The notes beneath the pieces were generated by a model. That model had not been told where the DNA came from. It worked only from the letters and a program-made list of their open reading frames with translations, and ran no database searches. Position numbers and translations under genes: made by a program. Of a stretch of DNA of 64,000 nucleotides, positions 22,270 through 33,726 are shown in pieces. How positions within the stretch are numbered: position 1 is the stretch's first letter; every line of letters starts with the position of its first letter. Source of the DNA: Diadophis punctatus similis (taxonomy: Eukaryota; Chordata; Lepidosauria; Squamata; Dipsadidae). The stretch spans positions 15,548,001 through 15,612,000 of the forward strand of contig JALIGW010000013.1 in assembly GCA_023053685.1 (NCBI GenBank). Direction: 5' to 3'.

Positions 22270-22600
22270 TACTTTCAGAAATAAGAAATGAGGAGGTGAT
22301 AACCACCTGGGAAAGCCAAGGGAAATAATCAAAACCATAAAAAAGCAAAAGTTAGAATATTTTGGACATGTGATGTGACACCCGGAAAACTATGGCATAC
22401 TTCACTTAATCCTCCAGGGAAAAATTGAAGGCAAATGAGGTCCAGGCAGAAGAAGAACATCATGGCTTCAAAATCTAAGGAACTGGTTTGGACAAAACTC
22501 AGCAGCACTTTTTCATGCAGCTGTTGATAAAAATAGGATTGCCAACATGAGCACCAATGTCCAATGATAGATATGGCACAACAAGAAGAATACTTTCCAA
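22270..22600 (+). pseudogene. RTE/BovB-like LINE, C-terminal portion
   Basis: The plus strand reads IKKQKLEYFGHVM-stop-HPENYGILHLILQGKIEGK-stop-GPGRRRTSWLQNLRNWFGQNSAALFHAAVDKNRIANMSTNVQ. This is the C-terminal end of the LINE ORF2 whose preceding part lies inverted at 20400-22250. The internal stops (two read as TGA, consistent with CGA decay) show it is dead. The exact LINE clade is not certain. Confidence 0.72.
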
Positions 22601-23682
22601 TACATTAATGTATTGATATACTAATTTTGCAAAAAATAAATGCAGAGAAGCAAATTTATATTTTGTAACATATTTAATTTATTACCCTATTCTATATTTT
22701 AGCTGAAAAAAGGAATAATTCTATTTCTCCAAAACTGAGTCCTAATACATACATATACATACATACATACATATGTGTGTGTAACAATTGGAGATATTCC
22801 TACAGATCATTTTATTCATTAAAATTTTGAGTAAACATTATGAATACATAAATTGTGTAGTCTACTTTTTTATACTTATAATAGGCATTGGAAAGAGGAA
22901 AAAATTATAACCACTAAGTGGGGGGATAATATTTATATTGTGACTAAAGCCAATTATTTAGTTTGACAAACCTGTAAAGTTATCACTGCCGCTATAGTAG
23001 GAAATAGTGCAATTTCTTTGCTGTGTTCTTGTCATCAGGTCCAAGATTAGAAAGACAAGTCAGAAAAAAATAAGCTATGGACTAAAGATTTACTTATTTA
23101 AAGAAGCTGAAATGTACCTAAGAGACAGATGGACCTCTTTGCCAGATTGTAAACTTTGAGTGGCTTCCTGACTAGATTAAGAGTTTCAAGTCTGGATTAA
23201 ATTTCTAGCCTGCAATTTCTATGTAGTCAAACATGGTAATATAGGACTCTACTATTTATTTTCTCTTTCATTCATTAAAATTTCACTGTCCGCTACTGAA
23301 CCTCATAGTGTATAATAAAACAGAGTAAAAATACAATTTCAATAAAAAACATGGGTAAATAGAAAAGTCTTCACTTGACTCTGAAATTATGTTAACGTGG
23401 ACATCAGTTCAACTCTTTTAAGGAGGGGATTCCACAAATACAGCACTATCACAGAAAAAGCTTTCTCCCTTGTAAACCCACATCACTTCCTTTGGTGAAG
23501 AGATCTGGCAGAGGGATTCATTAAGTGATCTCAGAAAATAATGTATATGATAGCTAAGATGTGATCCCTTTTTGTTTCATCCATTAGTAAGCTGCAGCAT
23601 TTCTATATTGCTGTTCAAAAGTTAGAGAAAAGAATTCTGCATTCTCTACCCTAAGTTGTTCTCTAAGATGGCAGCCATACAA
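22601..23682. other. unrecognised sequence with a small (ATAC)n tract
   Basis: A short ATAC/TG tract lies at about 22743-22782. Otherwise no repeat family or gene is recognised. Confidence 0.5.
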
Positions 23683-23765
<83 letters not shown>

Positions 23766-23788
23766 TAGATATAGATATAGATATAGAT

Positions 23789-23849
<61 letters not shown>

Positions 23850-23872
23850 GATAGAGATAGAGATAGAGATAG

Positions 23873-23933
<61 letters not shown>

Positions 23934-24114
23934 TAGATATAGATATAGATATAGATATACATATACATATACATATACATATAGATATACATATACATAT
24001 ATACATATATACATATATAGATATAGATATAGATATAGATATAGATATAGATATAGATATAGATATAGATAGATATAGATAGATAGATAGATAGATATAG
24101 ATATAGATATAGAT

Positions 24115-24192
<78 letters not shown>

Positions 24193-24218
24193 GACAGACA
24201 GACAGACAGACAGACAGA
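23683..24218. repeat. compound GATA/GACA array (Bkm-type)
   Basis: A 536-bp array built from blocks of GATA, GATATA, GAGATA and CATATA and ending in about six GACA units (24194-24218). GATA/GACA arrays of this kind were first described as snake Bkm satellite DNA, enriched on the W chromosome in some lineages but also dispersed. The minus strand gives a false 214-codon ISIYLS-type frame. Confidence 0.97.
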
Positions 24219-24219
24219 T

Positions 24220-24712
24220 TGAAGTCAATATCCAAGGTCCTACTAGCTTCCATCTTTGCGTTTGATAGAAGTTCTGAAATGAAGTCTTCTTATTTTTGTC
24301 ACCTATGTAAAAAATTGTAATCTCTGGACATATTGGAGATTACAAATGCATTCAGTTAAACATTTAAGAACTTTCTGGCAAAAGAACTCAAAAACATCAT
24401 TGACAGAGAAATATTTTTTAGAGGAAGAGAAATGGCTGAGTAGGTCATTTGTTGTTTGATTATAGTGACTCCACTGCAGGCAATTATGCAGAGAGATATT
24501 TTCTATTCTCTAAAGTGAAAAGTTCTTACAGAACTTCAGTTAAATAATGCTGAGGCATAAGAGGACATTTAGGAGAAGCTCACTTATCAACATCACCTAT
24601 CAAGGAAAAGGCTAATTTTTTGCAAAGTTTTAGTACTAATCTCTGTGGATATTGCATGACCTAGGAACATGAAATTAATAATCATCCCTCCCCATCTATA
24701 TTGGATTGGTAA
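24220..24712. other. no feature recognised
   Basis: Spacer between the two opposed tetranucleotide arrays. No element is recognised. Confidence 0.5.
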
Positions 24713-24808
<96 letters not shown>

Positions 24809-24819
24809 ATCTATCTATC
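24713..24819. repeat. (TCTA)n microsatellite
   Basis: About 26 units with a CATC interruption near the right end. This is the reverse complement of the GATA array about 500 bp to the left. Confidence 0.97.
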
Positions 24820-25810
24820 ACCTTTTTGGAAAATAAAACCAATTTTTGATGTGCTTATACAATTAATATATGTCTGAACACTGTTGAGAATAATGCGGGT
24901 GTAAAGCTTGACTGATTTTTATCATTATTGGAGTAAAAGACATTAGTGTTCTCTTACAGATGGTCACTTATGCTGGAAGCACATGAAAGAATCCTAAATT
25001 GTGGAAAGATTATTCTAAATTTAGGGAAGCATTAACTTCCTAATGCTAAAGGTGGAGCCATGCTGCTAAACATATTAGTAGTTCTTAATTTAAACACCTG
25101 TTCTGCCCAAAAGATACATAAAAAGCTCTTATTTATTGCTTGCATCTCCATTTCAGATTTAATTTCACTATAAATTCATCTCATGTTAATTTATGTACAA
25201 ACAAAGGCACACACATTTTAAATATCCAAAATGCTGGAAATAAACTTATTTTTAATTTTGTGCTTGTTTTCCATTTGTCAACCAGCAAATGAAAGGACTG
25301 AATAAATCAAGCACTAATTGCCAGCGGTGCTAAATTTAGTGTGAGATCTGGAATCCTTTTGATCAAAACCGCTGAATATGAAATCGTCCTCAGCTCTCTA
25401 GGCAACTTTATCCGCCTTTCTATTCTCCATCTGTCAGTCACCTGGGAATTTGTGAACTATTCCATATGTCAAGCTTGTCAATCACAATGGAATGTGGGAA
25501 CTATCTGCTGCTGCATAGGAATTCTTGTTAAAAATTAATCTGCATTAAGCTGGGAGTTCTATGTTTTATATACCCTATCATTTAGTATTTCCATAATATT
25601 TTTTCAATAAAGAAAAGCTAAGCAGATACGACCTGATTATTCTGATATCTTGTAAGACTATATATAGCCACATAGAAGTATATCTGTCTGTCTGTCTATC
25701 TACTCAAAGGCTGGGAAAGTTCTAGTTAGAGTTGATTTCTATCTTTCATTTCAGTTTCTAACTTTTTCCTTTCTCCATTCCTTACAGACTAAATTTTTAA
25801 ACTTATTATT
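24820..25810. other. unique sequence, possible conserved non-coding element
   Basis: No repeat is recognised. At 25290-25560 the text is of balanced composition and without repeat signatures, and might be regulatory. A 65-codon frame there has no recognisable domain. Confidence 0.4.
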
Positions 25811-25884
25811 GGGAAGGAAGGAAGGAAGGAAGGAAGGAAGGAAGGAAGGAAGGAAGGAAGGAAGGAAGGAAGGAAGGAAGGAAG
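25811..25884. repeat. (GGAA)n microsatellite
   Basis: About 18 units, nearly perfect. Confidence 0.97.
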
Positions 25885-26160
25885 ATTGATTATGACCTGT
25901 CTTAGGTTATCAATTCTTATTAAGTGAGAAGGCAAGAAAACCACTCATTATATTAAGAAAATTCAATCACAACTTCTTTGCTATACAGTAATTACATTTG
26001 TTAGTTGACCAATGCAGAAAAATCAAGGGGAATATATTAGTGGTGTATTTAAGAGACAATATGAAATTGTGACGATAATGTTATATTTCCAGTAAAATAT
26101 CTTTCTTATCAATGCTTCTCACATTAACATTTTGTCGTTTCTTACTCCTAGGTTAAACTC

Positions 26161-27182
<1,022 letters not shown>

Positions 27183-27270
<88 letters not shown>

Positions 27271-27299
27271 CCTCCCTCCCTCCCTCCCTCCCTCCCTCT
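27183..27299. repeat. (CT)n followed by (CCCT)n
   Basis: About 85 bp of CT then about 32 bp of CCCT, a polypyrimidine tract that yields a false Ser/Leu-rich frame. Confidence 0.97.
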
Positions 27300-28339
27300 C
27301 ATTAAACTGCTTGGAAAGATAATCATTTTCAGTAAAAAAAAACAGAGGGGAGTGAGAAGAGAGAGATTAAAATTACGGTGAACAAATAAACTCATTCTTC
27401 AGGCCTGAGCAATTGCAAAGATCAGTTATATATAGTCAATCCTCTGAATATTGTGCAATCAAAACTTAATTAATTCTTAGTAATTGAACCTTCTGCTCAT
27501 GGGAAAGCAAATAGTAGTAACAAAACATTGTTTCCCCTTAACCTAAAAGCAATACAGGTCAAAATATTTTGGAAATTCCTGAAGTTTCTGTGGTGGTCAG
27601 ATCCAGATGTTGCTGGACTATAGCTCCCACTATTACCAACCAGAACTATCAGTGAGCAAAGATTGTGGAGGCTGCTGTATAAGAACATGAGGCAATAAAA
27701 ACTCAGGGGCGAGGGGGGCATTTCTATAAGATTCTTCCATGTGGATATTGCTTTGACTTATTAGATAGCTCTTTCTGTTGCCACTAGAAATGCATCTATC
27801 AGCCTGTTTCATGTTTTATAGCAAAGATAGATAGCCTGGTACTCTCCATATCTTTTAGGCTATAATTCCTACAATCTCTTGCCCTTGGCTATTCTGTCAG
27901 GAGCTACTGAAGAAGTTCAAAACATCTGGAAGACATCAGGTTGTTTACTTTGCTCTGTAGCATTCTTTTTTTGCCTCCCAAATGCTAGAAGTTGATGATG
28001 GCAGTGTTTATATTTTGCTTTCTGCCCAGCGGGCACAACAAGAAAGAAAGCAAAATGTGATAAAAACTGTTCAAATCACTGCTAGCTAATACAAATTAAA
28101 AGAGACTGATTAAGGTTCATTATATGCTATTTCTGTTTCAGTTTGCAAACTTTTTTCTTAAGTCTGCATGAAAAATGTACGCGTGTTTGTTTGCAGTTGG
28201 TCCTAATATACACATTTTGGCAAGCACATTTCTCCAACATATGCCTTTTTGCATACTATTTTTCCTCATGTATGCATCTTTGTATGATTTTTTTTACACC
28301 AACATTCAAATTTTTGTTACATTTTCAAATAGAGAACGG
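27300..28339. other. unrecognised sequence
   Basis: No gene is recognised. At about 27840-27930 there is sequence of the GGACTACAATTCCTACAATC style seen in old vertebrate repeats, but I cannot assign a family. Confidence 0.4.
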
Positions 28340-28482
28340 TACTGCATGCAAGAAGCTTGGTTTTCGGCACTGCGCATGCGTGTGCAATCACATGGCACGG
28401 CCACGTGGCGCGCAATGCATGTGCGCCCATGCGGCACAGGAGGAAGTGAACCGGCAGCGAGGTAATTTAGAACCCACTCCTG
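28340..28482. mobile_element. hAT MITE family B, right half only
   Basis: CGGCACTGCGCATGCG, CAAGCATGCGGCACAGG-like text and the terminal AACCGGCAGCGAGGTAA...AGAACCCACTCCTG match the right end of the copies at 48173 and 59348 (the latter as its direct relative). The left terminus is missing. It abuts a CR1 at GTCCAACCCCC, so it inserted into that CR1. Confidence 0.75.
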
Positions 28483-28745
28483 GTCCAACCCCCTCTGCTC
28501 AAGCAGGAGACTATTATACTATTTCAGACAAATGGTTGTCCAGTCTCTTTTTGAAAGCCTCCAGTGATGGAGCACCCTGAACTTCTAAAGGCAAGGTATT
28601 CCATTGGTTGATTGCTCTAACCGTTAGGAATTTTCTCCTTAGTTCTAGGTTGTTTCTCTCCTTGGTTAGTTCCCATCCATTGTTTCCTGCCTTGCCTTTT
28701 GGTGCTTTGGAAAATAATTTGACCTCCCCCATCATTGTAGCAGAC
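28483..28745 (-). pseudogene. CR1 ORF2 C-terminus and 3' region
   Basis: The minus strand (28735-28514) reads LELRRKFLTVRAINQWNTLPLEVQGAPSLEAFKKRLDNHLSE, the C-terminal signature of CR1 ORF2. It is preceded by the CR1-type WELTKERNNLELRRKF context. It is 5'-truncated and its 3' end is cut by the MITE. Confidence 0.88.
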
Positions 28746-28856
28746 TTAAATTTACTTACACCTCATCAAACCTTAAATTTGAGGAGGAATAATGAATCAG
28801 CAAAAAATAAGAAATAAAACTTCATTTTTTACCATTATTACCATTATTCCACTCAG

Positions 28857-28894
28857 GGAAGGAAGGAAGGGAGGGAGGGAGGAAGGAAGGAAGG
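28857..28894. repeat. (GGAA)n/(GGGA)n tract
   Basis: A short purine-rich array just left of the hAT element. Confidence 0.9.
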
Positions 28895-29008
28895 GTATTT
28901 AACCCATTTGTTTAATTCTTTAAATCAGGTGTGTCAAACTAAATTTCATTGAGGGCTGTATCAGGATTGTGTTTGACATTGGATGGCATGGGTGGGCATG
29001 GGCATGGG

Positions 29009-29249
29009 TAAAATCCAGCAGGTTCTGACAGGTTCTGGAGAACTGGTAGCGGAAATTTTGAGTAGTTCCGAGAACCGGTAGCGGAAATTTTAAGTAGTTC
29101 GGAGAACCGGCAAATACTACCTCTGGCTGGCCCCAGAGTGGGGTGGGAATGAGATTTTGCAGTATCCTTCTCTTGCCATGCCCACCAAGCCACACCCACC
29201 AAGCCACACCCACAGAACTGGTATTTAAAAAATCTGGATTTCACCACTG
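29009..29249. mobile_element. hAT MITE, family C, nested
   Basis: The right end GATTTCACCACTG and a left end beginning TAAAATCCAGCAGG (first bases lost) match the elements at 36852 and 41092. The flanks GGCATGGG (29001-29008 and 29250-29257) form the 8-bp duplication. It carries two tandem AGAACCGGTAGCGGAAATTT units. Confidence 0.82.
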
Positions 29250-29399
29250 GGCATGGGGCATGGCCAGAGTGGGAGTAGCCATGGTGGGCACAGGGGTGTG
29301 CATGGCCATGGTGGGCATGACACAGGACTCATGTCAGGGCACCTGTTGTAGCCAAGTGCTAAGGCAGGACTTCCCTGAGACCCTCCCTCACTCTCATTA

Positions 29400-29520
29400 T
29401 AATCTTCCTTCCTTCCTTCCTTCCTTCCTTCCTTCCTTCCTTCCTCCCTCCCTCCCTCCCTCCCTCCCTCCCTTCCTTCCTTCCTTCCTTCCTTCCTTCC
29501 TTCCTTCCTTCCTTCCTTTT
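29400..29520. repeat. (CCTT)n/(CCCT)n array
   Basis: CCTT, then CCCT, then CCTT units, followed by about 120 bp of irregular pyrimidine-rich sequence. It lies inside the hAT element. Confidence 0.95.
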
Positions 29521-30009
29521 CTTCTTTTTCCTTCCCTCTTTATTCTCCTTTCTTCTTCCTTCCCCTCTTTATTTTTCCTTCCTTGCTCTTTTCCCATCTT
29601 CCCATCTTTCTCTTTCCTCTTTCCTTTTCTCCTTTCCTGTCTCTTCTTGCATGCTCAAATGCAAAAGGGGAAACATTTCTTCTTTTTTTGTTTTAGTTTG
29701 TTTTGATAGTCCTCTGCCAGGGAAAATGGAGCTCGGGGATGCTGCGTGTGGTCCCCGTGCACCCCATTTTTGGCTGTGACAGTCTGCACCCCTCTGCCAG
29801 TAAAAACAGGGCACAAGGGGGTCACATGCGCCACCCTGAGCTATGTTTTCGCTAGCAGAGGCACTGCATGCCGGTTTTTTGCTGTATCCAGGCTGGCCCC
29901 GTGGGCCAGATCTAAGCACTGCGTGGGCCACATCCAGCCCGCAGGCCTTGAGTTTGACACCCCTGCTTTAAATCATTGTCCTGTTTGTAGGTCACCCAAA
30001 TAGGCAGCA

Positions 30010-30310
30010 TATAAATTTAATAAATAATAATAACACTAATACGGTAAGCACTTTGTAATCCCAAAACAACTGGAGCACCACTTGAACACCATTGGCATTG
30101 ACAAAATTACCATCAGTCAATTGCAAAAGACAGCTTTATTTGGAACAGCTTACATACATGCAATGATACCTTTAACACCACCAATCATCAACATCTGCCT
30201 ATCCCAGATCCTTGGAAAGGACTCGATAGGTTGATAAACATGCCAAATGTGGTCTAAACATCTGGCTGGCTGTGTACCTAGCTAATAATAATAACGAACA
30301 ATGCTATGCT
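30010..30310 (+). mobile_element. R4/Dong-like LINE 3' end
   Basis: ACTTGAACACCATTGGCATTGAC, AATTACCATCAGTCAATTGC and TGCCTATCCCAGATCC... match, in reverse complement, the 3' end of the long LINE at 41455-45200. It ends in TAATAATAATAAC, as that element does. Only the last 250-300 bp are present. The leading GTAGGTCACCCAAATAGGCA at about 29988 may be a separate LINE tail. Confidence 0.83.
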
Positions 30311-30942
30311 TCAAAAAGATTTGCCTTGTCATTACTTTCAATTTTAATTTTGATGACATTTAATATAATTTTTATGTACAATCCTTGATATAATGCGGAG
30401 CTCTGCATGAAGTACTTTCAGTTAACATCATTTTTGTCATCTACCTTACTCTATTCAAATATTTATCATACTTTTGCAAACTTATATTTGCCTAATTGTG
30501 CTGCTGTAAGATTTGATATTTACTGGCACACTGCAGTTCAAGAACGATGTTGACAAATTAGGGAAAAAAATCAGAAGATGTGATATGGCTAATTTTATAA
30601 AGGATGGGCTGGAATAATAAAACATTCATTTAAGACAAGAAAAGATTAGGCGCTTGTTCAACAGATGAAGTGGAATAGACTTAAAAGTGATCCTTGAAGA
30701 TAGAGAACAACACCGTACTTAACAACAAATGATGGCTTGAAACAATGGTTACAAATTAAGAAGAAGAACTATATAAACCTAAGTTAGGTTAGAAGTAATG
30801 AGTTGAAGCATGAAATTCTTCCCTGATGGAAGATGCTGAGGATTCATCCATTTGGATGCAATCAGTATTTCAGCTTTCAAAGATTGATTAAAACCTTTAC
30901 CTTGTGAAAGTTCTATACCTGGAATCACATAATAACCATATT
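30311..30942. other. no feature recognised
   Basis: AT-rich sequence without a gene or family assignment. Confidence 0.5.
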
Positions 30943-30944
30943 TA

Positions 30945-31922
30945 CTGTATTTTTCTGAGTATAAGACGCACCTTTTTACCCCCCAAAAGAAGGTGAAAAC
31001 TTGGGTGCGTCTTATACACCGAATGTAGCCCCACCCACCCCCACCCTTTGGCCTCTGTCTTCCAGCAATTTACCTGTTTGCAGCAAAGAGGGAAGAGCCT
31101 GTAAAGCCAAGCAAGTCACTAGCAGCTTCCCGACCTACAGTTGATTTGCCACGTGCTAAAATGAAAGTGAAACTAGATGCAGAGGCAAATAGCTGAGAGA
31201 GACACGCAGATTTTTATTTTCTACTGAACTGGATTGAAGGGGGTAAGTGAATAACTATAAATGTCTGTAGAATGTTCAAATTATTAGACTAATTTTTTAA
31301 AGACTGCTTTATTATTGTTCTAGAGCCAGGGGTCTCCAACCTTGGCAATTTTAAGACTTGTGGACTTCAACTCCCAGAATTCCACAGCCAGCTTTGTTAG
31401 CTTTGCTGGCTGTGGAATTCTGGGAGTTGAAGTCCACAAGTCTTAAAGTTGCCAAGGTTGGAGAGATCCCTGTAAACCTAAACAATTTAACAAAATAAAG
31501 AAGCTTTTTAAAATAAATGCTTGCTCTGAAGAGGCCCAGTGCTATTGTATCTTCTTTTAAATAATAGAGAATAATGTATACTTCCAGAAATTTTAATTAA
31601 TTTTAACAGCTCTGTACAAGTATAGTCTGAAATGTAACAGTGTCCTGTTTAGTATTAGAGTTTAGTTACCTTGGAGTAGATCTATTTAAATAATTGGGAG
31701 GAGTTAGTGTGACTACATTTAAGAAAACTTTCTGGCATAATGTACATTTCTCCAATTCTTTGCTATTTCTATGGGTCAGGCACACATTCACAGAAATACA
31801 CAGCAAACAGTGTATATCATCTGTGCTGTTTGCTGTTTGGCAAATTGCTTGGAGGCAGAGGCCTTTTTTCCTTGTTTTCCTCCCCCAAAACTAAGGTGCT
31901 TCTTATACTCCGAAAAATACGG
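30945..31922. mobile_element. TA-flanked DNA transposon, non-autonomous
   Basis: It starts CTGTATTTTTCTGAGTATAA and ends TTATACTCCGAAAAATACGG, about 26-bp inverted termini, with TA on each side (30943-30944, 31923-31924). A subterminal GGTGCGTCTTATACACCGAA repeats the terminus inward. A TA target suggests the Tc1/mariner group, but no transposase is present, so the superfamily is open. A palindromic repeat (31320-31475) is nested inside. A second copy is at 60765-61249. Confidence 0.85.
31320..31475. repeat. near-perfect 65-bp-arm palindrome
   Basis: The left arm, CTCCAACCTTGGCAATTTTA...GGAATTCTGGG in inverted form, is answered by CTGGCTGTGGAATTCTGGGA...GCCAAGGTTGGAG. The loop is about 15 nt (TTTGTTAGCTTTG). 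It lies inside the TA-flanked transposon, and a single arm is seen at 14764. No clear target duplication was found. Confidence 0.9.
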
Positions 31923-31924
31923 TA

Positions 31925-33327
31925 ATTCCACACTCTTGATTTCTCCCTTTAAAAAACACAACTTAAAGACAATGTTTCTCAATAGTAGAAAAAAAGGGGC
32001 TTCTTCAATACACAAAAGGATTAAAGCATACCCTTACCCCATTTTATCCTCTCTGCTTTTCCATCTATAAAACAATATACTGTAGTTGCAATATAAGCTT
32101 AATTGTAAATAAAACCTACTTATCCAGCTTCACCCTTCTTTGTTCTAGAAGAAGCTTTAATGGATGGAAAGTGATGTTTCTTTCTACATGCCTGGCCCCA
32201 TTCAAGCATCCCCAGATTCTCTACAGAGATATACAGCAAAGTAGAATAGAAAATAGCTCCTTCATACTTTAAACTCCCGGAAGTCTTCCTGAACCAAAAA
32301 GTCCATTAGGAAAGAGTCACCAAGAAGCTCAGGAAAGAGTTGCTTTACCTTCTTTCCTTCCTCTACTCTAGGCTCAAGGTAAGCCTGAGAAATGAAAGAT
32401 CTGAAGCTAATTAATCGTCCTTACTCCTGCATTTCTTAGACTGTGATCCAAGTTATTTCAGCCTATTCTATTGCTGAGACCCAGCTTAACTGGTCTGAGA
32501 CACTCTTAAGGGACACTGACTTTTCCCTATTTGGTGCTTTTTAATTTCCCTTGCCGACTCTTTCTTGCCAAACAATCACTGCAATAAGGTCTTCAGCTGA
32601 TACAACACAAAGCCGCCCCCTTTCACAATGAACCCCATGTGCATTTATAACATTGTATAAATAGCACAATAATTAAATTCATTAAAACTCCAGTTGCAAG
32701 CAGCAGGACTTATGCATCTCCATATTTATCATTCTATGAAGAGTGAACTTTTGGAAAGGAACATTGGAATGTGGCACATCACTGGCTTAAATTATCCTAA
32801 TGTAACCTGACATTTTAATTTTAATTTTTTTTAATCTTCTTTAACTTCAGGATGTAATGTGACAATTTGTATAGTAGCAAAACTATGAGTTTTGTTGCTG
32901 TACTCTCATAATAGCTTAATGGAAAAGGGAGCATATTGTGCTTTTAAACATTAAAAGAAATACAGTTTGGACAGACTCTTTTTTATTACTGGAATATTAA
33001 ATATTCCTTGAAAATAGACCCTCCCTTTTTTGTTATTTCAAATTAAATTGTAATTATAATGAAAAACTAATAGCAGATTTGATGAATGAGTTAAAAATGC
33101 TACTTATTTTTATTTTATATATTAACTTTATTAATATGTAATCATTTGTTTTTAATCAAGTGTATTGGAGAAATCCATCCACCGACATTTGTTCCAGAAG
33201 CCATATTAGAGGACTTTGATGAAGTAGTGGGATACCGTATTTAACCCCATTCTGGAACAGGTTTAAATGGAGAACAGCTATTTCCTAACAAAAACTACTC
33301 TTATACCCTGCCAGCAGCTTATATCAT
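31925..33327. other. mostly unique sequence
   Basis: No coding exon or repeat is recognised. 32590-32770 has the texture of a possible conserved non-coding element (ATTAAATTCATTAAAACTCC, TTATGCATCTCCATATTTAT). Confidence 0.4.
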
Positions 33328-33335
33328 GTCCAGAC

Positions 33336-33639
33336 CAGTGGTGGGTTCCTACCGGTGCGGTGTGGAGCGCAGCTCCGGTAGGAGCCCGGCGATGACGTCA
33401 TTTTTTGGCGCTTCTCCGCATCCTAAGCTGTCGGGAAAAAGCCCTCCCACCTGCCCTTGTGTGAATACTGACCTTTATTCTTCCTCTGAAGCACAGCTGA
33501 GAAGCTCCTCAGCTATGTTTCGGCTTGTAATGTCGTCCTGAGCATACGCAGAAGTGAAATCGCATGGTGGGATGCGATTTCACTTCCGCACATGCTCGCG
33601 ATGCGCACCAGTAGCGAACGTAACCGGAACCCTCCCCTG
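33336..33639. mobile_element. hAT MITE
   Basis: The 304-bp element starts CAGTGGTGGGTTCC and ends GGAACCCTCCCCTG, with a perfect 8-bp duplication, GTCCAGAC (33328-33335 and 33640-33647). It contains a perfect hairpin with arms GTGAAATCGCAT and ATGCGATTTCAC. The 71-codon frame is chance. Confidence 0.93.
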
Positions 33640-33726
33640 GTCCAGACCTAGTAAAAATATCCATCCAGTCTCTTTCATGTGGCCCTAGAGATTATTAATT
33701 GTATAGGTAAAATACTGTAGTAGGAG

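Larger units (their letters stand above)
28926..29965. mobile_element. 1-kb hAT element, family D, with nested insertions
   Basis: It starts CAGGTGTGTCAAAC and ends GTTTGACACCCCTG, with a perfect 8-bp duplication, CTTTAAAT (28918-28925 and 29966-29973). Inside are another hAT (29009-29249) and a pyrimidine array (29400-29520). The right third contains GTGGGCCA and CCAGCCCGCAGGCC, typical of this family. No intact transposase is visible. The 187-codon frame is mostly microsatellite. Confidence 0.9.

Noticed and set aside
23584..24253. Open frames of 122-214 codons on the minus strand
   Set aside because: They translate a GATA-type microsatellite (ISIYLS repeats) and are not genes.
23683..24819. 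CRISPR-like array
   Set aside because: The repeats have no unique spacers and are simple tetranucleotides.
29143..29706. 187-codon plus-strand frame with a hydrophobic Ser/Leu/Pro tract
   Set aside because: The tract is the CCTT/CCCT array inside a hAT element.
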